A DNA stretch of 64,000 bases from Alphaproteobacteria bacterium (GTDB lineage: Bacteria > Pseudomonadota > Alphaproteobacteria > Micropepsales > Micropepsaceae): positions 1 to 64,000 of the forward strand of contig JAJPHG010000018.1 in assembly GCA_021325375.1 (NCBI GenBank), in the 5' to 3' direction. The translations under genes were made by a program, and so were the position numbers. This document shows positions 59,546 through 64,000 of the stretch, piece after piece (the first letter of the stretch is position 1; each line of letters starts with the position of its first letter). Under the pieces are notes generated by a model, which saw nothing but the letters and a program-made list of their open reading frames with translations, was not told the origin of the DNA and searched no databases.

Positions 59546-59635
59546 CCCTCACCCTTCGACAAGCTCAGGGTGAGGGAATGAGACACCGCGCATGCTCTCG
59601 CATTCCCTCATGCTGAGCTTGTCGAAGCATGAGGG
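59546..59635. repeat. REPIN-like doublet with CTTCGACAAGCTCAG core
   Basis: Arms 59546-59580 (CCCTCACCCTTCGACAAGCT and onward) and 59601-59635 (CATTCCCTCATGCTGAGCTT and onward) are long inverted repeats. Each arm is also a hairpin. The 231-bp gap contains only this and the blaI promoter. Confidence 0.85.
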
Positions 59636-59718
59636 TGTCGCGGTATTTTATTTTTGAAAGAGCGCGGAAAGTAACGAGTGCCTCCATATTGCTTCTTCGT
59701 CATCTCGCCTGCGGGCGA

Positions 59719-59754
59719 TTGACAGCGCGAAAGACTCCTGCCAAATTTTTGGCA
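59719..59754 (+). promoter_or_regulatory. Putative blaI promoter with operator palindrome
   Basis: TTGACA at 59719-59724 is followed by a 17-base spacer and CAAATT at 59742-59747. A 16-base near-perfect palindrome TGCCAAATTTTTGGCA spans 59739-59754, overlapping the putative -10 and the A of the ATG. No Shine-Dalgarno is present, so the mRNA may be leaderless. The palindrome is a candidate autoregulatory site for the BlaI-type repressor. Confidence 0.5.
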
Positions 59755-60173
59755 TGACGGGCCGCAACGCCAAGCGCACGCGTAAAGAGCTTCCCAAAGA
59801 GGCCCCCGACGGCTTCAGCCGGCGCGAGCGCGAGATCATGGACGCGCTTTATTCGCTCGGCAGAGCGAGCGCGGCGCAGATCCTGGAGCAGATCCCGAAC
59901 CCGCCCACCTACACCGCCGTGCGCACGCTTCTCACCATCCTGGAGAAGAAGGGCCATGTGCGCCACCAGAGCGACGGCACGCGCTACGTCTACGAGCCCT
60001 CGGTCGCGCGCGAGCAGATGGGCCGGCGCGCCATCGATACGCTGCTCAAGACATTCTACGGCAATTCCGTCGAGCGCGTCGTCGCGGCGCTGCTCGACCA
60101 TGAGGACGTGGAGCCGGACGCGCTCGACCGTCTGGCCAGGCTGATCGAGAAGGCGAGGGAGGAAGGACGATGA
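59754..60173 (+). CDS. BlaI/MecI/CopY-family transcriptional regulator
   Basis: A 139-aa winged-helix repressor. Visible: DGFSRREREIMDALYSLGRA, ASAAQILEQIPNPPTYTAVR (recognition helix) and TLLTILEKKGHVRHQSDGTR with YVYEPSVAREQMGRRAID, then a C-terminal dimerisation helix (LDRLARLIEKAREEGR). BlaI repressors are cleaved after a signal from a partner M56 peptidase, which is encoded immediately downstream with a four-base overlap. Confidence 0.93.
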   Translation: MTGRNAKRTRKELPKEAPDGFSRREREIMDALYSLGRASAAQILEQIPNPPTYTAVRTLLTILEKKGHVRHQSDGTRYVYEPSVAREQMGRRAIDTLLKTFYGNSVERVVAALLDHEDVEPDALDRLARLIEKAREEGR

Positions 60174-61825
60174 GCTCCTTGTTCGCGATGCGCGCGGTTC
60201 TGTTCGCGGTCGAATGCCTGGGTGCGTCGATGCTGCTGCCGGGGCTTGCCTGGCTTCTCGCGGCTACTGCGAAACGTGCGAGCTTGCGCCATCTGGTGTG
60301 GCTCACCGCCTTGGGCACGCTGCTCGTTCTGCCGGTCGCGGCGCTGGTCGTGCCGCCGCGCGTCGTGCTGGAGCAGCCCGCCGCGGCACCCGAGAAGCTT
60401 CCCGCCACTGTCGAAACCGCTTCCGTCGAGAGCGACGCCGCACCGGCCGTCATTGTTCCCGCGACCCCGGCGCCCGCGAAAAAACCCTGGCAGCCCGGCA
60501 AGACGGACATCGCGCTCGCCGTGTTCGCGGTCTGGCTCGCGGGCGTGCTGTGGGCGCTGCTGCGGCTCGCGATCGGGACGCTGGGCCTTGCCGCGCTGCG
60601 CCGCCGCAGCCGTCCGCATGCGCTCGCGTCCGGCGATCTTCCGCACGTCTTCGGCCGGCGCGAATGCGAATTGCGCCTGTCGGACGGCCGGGACGGTCCG
60701 CTCACCTGGGGCGTGCTGCGCCCGGTGATCCTGCTGCCCAAGGACTCGCTTTGCTGGCCGCGCGAGAGGCTGCAGGCCGTGCTGCTTCACGAGCTCGCGC
60801 ATGTACGCCGGCGCGACAGCCTGATGCAGTCGCTGTCGCTCATCGCCTGCGCCTTCTATTGGCCCAATCCGCTGGTGTGGTGGGCCGCGCGCGCGCTGCG
60901 CCGCGAGGCCGAGATCGCCGCCGACGACGCCGTGCTGGTCGCGGGCGTCAAGGCGTCGGCCTATGCGGGCGAGCTCGTCAAGCTCGCATCCGAATTCCGC
61001 GGGCGCAGGGCGGTGTTGCCCGGCGTCGCCATGGCGGGCTCGGCGCTTGAGGCGCGCGTCAAATCCGCTCTCGCCCCCAACCGTGTCAGAACAGGAGTGA
61101 CCTCCATGGATGCCTTCAGAATAGCGCTCTTGGGCGCCGCCGCGACTGCGGCGCTTGCACTCGCCCGCCCGGACATCGTCCAGGCGCAGGACGCGCCGCC
61201 GCCGCCGCCCGCGCCCATCGCGGCCCCCGCCGAGCTGCCGCCGCCTCCCCCGCCGCCGTCCGAGGCCGACGATGCCACGCCGGCCCTGCCGGCTTTGCCC
61301 GCCGTGCCGCCTGTGCCGCCCGTGCCGCCGAAGCCCGCGCACATCGTCCCCGTCCGCGTCATCCACCACAAGGACGGCAACGTCGAGGAGCAGCGCGACG
61401 AGCATGACGTGCAGGTGAATCAGGCCGAGATGGACCGGGCGATGGAAGAGGTGCGCCGCGCCGACGAAGAGGTCAGGCGCGCCCAGCCCGAGATCGACAA
61501 GGCGATGGACGCCGCCAAGATCGACGCGAGGGTGGCCGAGGCCATGCGCGCCGTCGAGCCCAAGATCCGCGCCGAGATCGCGCGCGCGATGGCGCAGGCC
61601 AAACCCGAAGTCCGCCGCGCCATCGCCGAGGCCCATATCAGCGAGAAGGTGATGAAGGCGCTCAAGGACGCCCAGCCCAAGATCGACGCCGCGATGGCCG
61701 AGATGCGCAAGGCCCATCGCGACGTGCAGGTCCGCGTCGAGCGCGACGACAACGCGTCTGAAAAGGACGACTACAACGACGACGAAAGCGACAGCGACGA
61801 CGATAATGACAACGGTAGGAAATAA
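60170..61825 (+). CDS. M56-family membrane metallopeptidase (BlaR1-like), altered C-terminus
   Basis: A 551-aa protein. The N-terminus has about three TM segments; zinc motif VLLHELAHVRRRDSLMQSLS (HExxH near residue 207) and RREAEIAADDAVLVAGVKAS (third ligand region) match M56. A further hydrophobic segment lies near residues 320-335. The C-terminus is not a penicillin-binding sensor: it is proline-rich (APPPPPAPIAAPAELPPPPP), then a long charged helical stretch with repeated MDxA..EVRRA-type units, ending in an acidic tail (DDNASEKDDYNDDESDSDDD). It overlaps blaI by four bases and should cleave or relieve that repressor; the signal is unknown. Confidence 0.9.
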   Translation: MSSLFAMRAVLFAVECLGASMLLPGLAWLLAATAKRASLRHLVWLTALGTLLVLPVAALVVPPRVVLEQPAAAPEKLPATVETASVESDAAPAVIVPATPAPAKKPWQPGKTDIALAVFAVWLAGVLWALLRLAIGTLGLAALRRRSRPHALASGDLPHVFGRRECELRLSDGRDGPLTWGVLRPVILLPKDSLCWPRERLQAVLLHELAHVRRRDSLMQSLSLIACAFYWPNPLVWWAARALRREAEIAADDAVLVAGVKASAYAGELVKLASEFRGRRAVLPGVAMAGSALEARVKSALAPNRVRTGVTSMDAFRIALLGAAATAALALARPDIVQAQDAPPPPPAPIAAPAELPPPPPPPSEADDATPALPALPAVPPVPPVPPKPAHIVPVRVIHHKDGNVEEQRDEHDVQVNQAEMDRAMEEVRRADEEVRRAQPEIDKAMDAAKIDARVAEAMRAVEPKIRAEIARAMAQAKPEVRRAIAEAHISEKVMKALKDAQPKIDAAMAEMRKAHRDVQVRVERDDNASEKDDYNDDESDSDDDNDNGRK

Positions 61826-61833
61826 GCCCCGGT

Positions 61834-61998
61834 GTCATGGCCCGCGACTGCGGGCCACCCAGGTGACGTCGCTTCGATCCAAAAAATCCCACGCGGAGAC
61901 GCGGAGTCGCAGAGGAGAAAATGACCTCCGCGGCTCCGCGTGAATCATTTCAAGAGCATGCAGAACCCAGCTGGGTGGCCCGCATTCGCGGGCCATGA
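61834..61998. repeat. Inverted pair of GTCATGGCC palindromes
   Basis: Arms 61834-61865 (GTCATGGCCCGCGACTGCGG and onward) and 61965-61998 (ACCCAGCTGGGTGGCCCGCA and onward) are inverted copies of the family seen at 32022. Between them are tandem-like CGCGGAG units (61891-61945) with their own complement. The 195-bp gap after the M56 gene contains nothing else. Confidence 0.8.
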
Positions 61999-62020
61999 CA
62001 CTATTTGCTTCATTTACTTC

Positions 62021-62359
62021 TCACCCATTCGCCGAGCGGCTGTCGCTTGGCGCCTGCGCGCGGTCCTCGAAGCCGTAGTCGCGCGAGACCGCCGCGACCC
62101 TCAATCGATAGTCGCGCAGAACGCCGCCGCGTCCGCGTGCCTGCGCTCCGCGATGGGCTTCGAGGTTGCGCCAGCGCGCCACCGCCTCCTCGTCGCGCCA
62201 GAAGGACAGCGACAGGAGCTTGCCGGGCTCTGCGAGGCTCTCGAAACGCTCGATGGAGATGAACCCGTCGATGCCGTCGAGCAGCGGCGCCAACTGCGCG
62301 GCGATGTCGAGATAGGCGCCGCGTTCCGCGGGCCACACTTCGAAGATGACCGCGATCAT
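62021..62359 (-). CDS. Antibiotic biosynthesis monooxygenase-like protein
   Basis: A 112-aa ABM-fold (ferredoxin-like) protein: [40 protein letters not shown] and [20 protein letters not shown], with a tail ([17 protein letters not shown] type). Such proteins include heme-degrading or quinol monooxygenases as well as stress proteins without known activity. It overlaps the NIPSNAP-like gene by four bases. Confidence 0.85.
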   Translation of the reverse strand: MIAVIFEVWPAERGAYLDIAAQLAPLLDGIDGFISIERFESLAEPGKLLSLSFWRDEEAVARWRNLEAHRGAQARGRGGVLRDYRLRVAAVSRDYGFEDRAQAPSDSRSANG

Positions 62360-62664
62360 GCCGTCACTTGCTGCAGGAACGCGCGCTCCTCCTTGAGGAT
62401 GAACTTCTCCCGCTGCGCGAATTCGAAGTTCTCGCGGGATTTGGGATCGTCGCGCAGGCAGGCGCGGTAGTTCTCGTAGGCCGCCAGGCTCGCAAACCCG
62501 ATCAGCGCGTGCGCCTCGTAGTTCGTCCCTTCATAGGGAAGGAAATAGCCGATCAGCGCCCCGCCGCAGGCCGGGATGAGCTTGAGCCAGGTGCGCGCGT
62601 ATTGCTCGAACTTCGCGCGCTGGAACGGATCGATCTCGTAGCGGATGTGGCAGACGACGTTCAT
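62356..62664 (-). CDS. NIPSNAP-family protein
   Basis: A 102-aa dimeric alpha/beta-barrel-type protein: [60 protein letters not shown] and [20 protein letters not shown]. This is the NIPSNAP pattern. ATG 62664 gives the usual start. It leads a two-gene unit with the ABM gene and is divergent from the HTH regulator at 62738 (73 bases between). Confidence 0.88.
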   Translation of the reverse strand: MNVVCHIRYEIDPFQRAKFEQYARTWLKLIPACGGALIGYFLPYEGTNYEAHALIGFASLAAYENYRACLRDDPKSRENFEFAQREKFILKEERAFLQQVTA

Positions 62665-62737
62665 GGTTCCATCTCCATCGAAAGATGGACGCAGAATAGC
62701 GCTTGCCCGGCGTGGACGTTTCGACCACGATCGAACC

Positions 62738-63424
62738 ATGAAAGACGGACCCTCGATCGCGCCCATCGCCGCCTTGGCCGGTGATCCGGCGCGCGCCAAC
62801 ATGCTGTCGGCGCTGCTCGGCGGCAAGGCGCTGACCGCCGGCGAGCTCGCGCGCGAGGCGGGCGTCACGGCGCAGACCGCGAGCTCCCATCTCTCCAAGC
62901 TGGAGGAAGGCGGCATGGTGCTCAGCCAGCGCCAGGGGCGTCACCGCTACTTCAAGCTGTCGGGTCACGATGTCGCGCACATGCTCGAGACCATGATGGG
63001 CATCGCCGAGCGCGCCGGCCATGTGCGCACGCGCACCGGTCCCAAGGCGCCGCAGCTGCGCAGGGCGCGCGTCTGCTACGACCATCTGGCGGGCGAGATG
63101 GGGGTGGCGATGTTCGACGCGATGGCGCGCGCGCGGCTGATCGCGGGCGGCGAGACGCTCAGGCTGACCGGGCGCGGCACGGATTTCGCGCGGGATTTCG
63201 GCATCGATCTCGACGCGCTGGCACATGGCCGCCGGCCGCTGTGCAAGACCTGCCTGGACTGGAGCCAGCGCCGCTCGCATCTGGCGGGAAGCCTGGGCGC
63301 GGCCATGCTGACGCGCTTCTACGATCTGCGCTGGGCGCGGCGCGACCGGGCCGGCCGCGCCGTAATATTTTCTCCACACGGGGAGCGCGATTTCCGTCGC
63401 CTGTTGCGCATCGAGACGTGCTAA
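62738..63424 (+). CDS. ArsR-type winged-helix regulator
   Basis: A 228-aa regulator. The N-terminal ArsR domain shows [40 protein letters not shown] and [20 protein letters not shown]. The C-terminal half ([40 protein letters not shown]) has conserved Cys and His residues that could bind metal. It is divergent from the NIPSNAP-ABM pair, which it probably controls. Confidence 0.88.
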   Translation: MKDGPSIAPIAALAGDPARANMLSALLGGKALTAGELAREAGVTAQTASSHLSKLEEGGMVLSQRQGRHRYFKLSGHDVAHMLETMMGIAERAGHVRTRTGPKAPQLRRARVCYDHLAGEMGVAMFDAMARARLIAGGETLRLTGRGTDFARDFGIDLDALAHGRRPLCKTCLDWSQRRSHLAGSLGAAMLTRFYDLRWARRDRAGRAVIFSPHGERDFRRLLRIETC

Positions 63425-63455
63425 GCTCCCCCGTCCAACGACCAGTGGAGTGAAC

Positions 63456-64000
63456 ATGTCGCGCAGAATCCTTGCCGTGGCCGCAGTCGCGGTTTTTTTG
63501 AGCGCGTCGGCATCGGCGCAGACTTACACGACGTTCACCGTGCCGGGCGCGGTTCTCACGACCCCGGTTGCGATCAACGGCGACGGCACGGTTGCGGGCT
63601 ACTACACCGACAGCCTGAGCGTACGGCACGGCTTCGTGCGCGCGGCCGACGGCACGATCACGACCTTCGATCCGGACGGCGCGGCCTACACCTCGCCGGC
63701 GAGCATCGACAAGAACGGGACGATCGTAGGGACCTATGCCACCGGCGGTCTCGTCTATCACGGCTTCATCCGTGCACCGGACGGTGCGTTCACGTCCATC
63801 GATCCCAAACGTTCCGACGACACCTTCGTGACCGCCGTGCACGGCATGACCATCGGCAACTATGAGGTCGGACACAAGGTCATCGGCTTCGAGCGCTCGC
63901 GCGGTGGCCATCTCGACAAGCTGCGTTATCCGGACGCCAAGCAGACCTTTCCCATGGCCGTCAACGGCGTGGAAGAGATCGCCGGCAACTATGGCGACAA
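63456..64000 (+). CDS. Secreted HAF-repeat protein, 3' truncated by window edge
   Basis: The frame opens at ATG 63456 (GTGGAG about ten bases upstream) and runs off the window after 181 complete codons. It begins with a Sec signal (RRILAVAAVAVFLSASASAQ). The mature part repeats a unit of about 40-50 residues with HGFVRAADGTITTFDPDGAA, then YHGFIRAPDGAFTSIDPK, and INGDGTVAGYYTDS, IDKNGTIVGTYATGG. This is the extracellular HAF-type repeat, probably a beta-propeller. Function unknown. Confidence 0.8.
   Translation, partial: MSRRILAVAAVAVFLSASASAQTYTTFTVPGAVLTTPVAINGDGTVAGYYTDSLSVRHGFVRAADGTITTFDPDGAAYTSPASIDKNGTIVGTYATGGLVYHGFIRAPDGAFTSIDPKRSDDTFVTAVHGMTIGNYEVGHKVIGFERSRGGHLDKLRYPDAKQTFPMAVNGVEEIAGNYGD

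Overview
The window is a GC-rich, gene-dense chromosomal segment from a bacterium. The gene content and order point to an alphaproteobacterium: lgt-midA-pgeF next to prs, rplY-pth-ychF, uvrC-pgsA-moaD-moaE, glnD near trpS, a MarR-OmpR-histidine kinase operon divergent from ilvE, and ubiK/ybjN/proC. The lineage below class cannot be fixed from the sequence alone. I see no rRNA, tRNA, CRISPR array, integrase, transposase or phage structural gene.

Layout. 1-2.9 kb: the 3' part of a RhaD-type aldolase/dehydrogenase, an orphan HicB antitoxin behind a palindromic element, and two AT-richer small genes. 2.9-8.7 kb: dienelactone hydrolase and DUF4349 lipoprotein, two MaoC hydratases, then ychF-pth-rplY. 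8.8-14.8 kb: a block of accessory genes (AI-2E permease, YjbR, a lone HsdR_N nuclease domain, a secreted TPR protein, a 467-aa orphan, a Nudix protein) separating rplY from prs. 14.8-20.6 kb: prs, pgeF, midA, lgt, then divergent ubiK, ybjN, proC. 20.6-26.1 kb: AraC regulator, two VOC proteins, cupin, two-component system with MarR regulator, ilvE. 26.2-28.7 kb: a large KAP-type membrane NTPase with Clp-N-like repeats. 28.7-37.4 kb: moaE, moaD, pgsA, phospholipase C, uvrC, a persulfide dioxygenase-rhodanese fusion, folB, SDR, trpS. 37.4-41.8 kb: a GIY-YIG nuclease gene bounded by 35-bp inverted repeats, glnD, aqpZ, VOC. 41.8-50.3 kb: a frameshifted lipoprotein, a membrane-anchored orphan, GST, SLOG-membrane protein, Cu/Zn SOD, cold-shock protein, sulfotransferase, GreB-like factor, small envelope proteins, an XRE regulator and a DUF2314/DUF2185 protein. 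50.3-54 kb: uvrB, then a higB-higA operon with a third gene carrying a HEPN-like RNase motif. 54-64 kb: two Sel1-type paralogues bracketing DUF3089, SecD-head and S9 peptidase genes, a BlaI/M56 pair, monooxygenase-like genes with an ArsR-type regulator, and the start of an HAF-repeat secreted protein.

Many intergenic gaps hold short palindromic REP/REPIN-like elements of at least four sequence types. They mark places where a conserved gene order is interrupted. The most promising leads are the inverted-repeat-bounded GIY-YIG cassette, the three-gene HigB-HigA-HEPN-like operon, the SLOG-4TM protein coupled to SodC, and the KAP/Clp-N NTPase.
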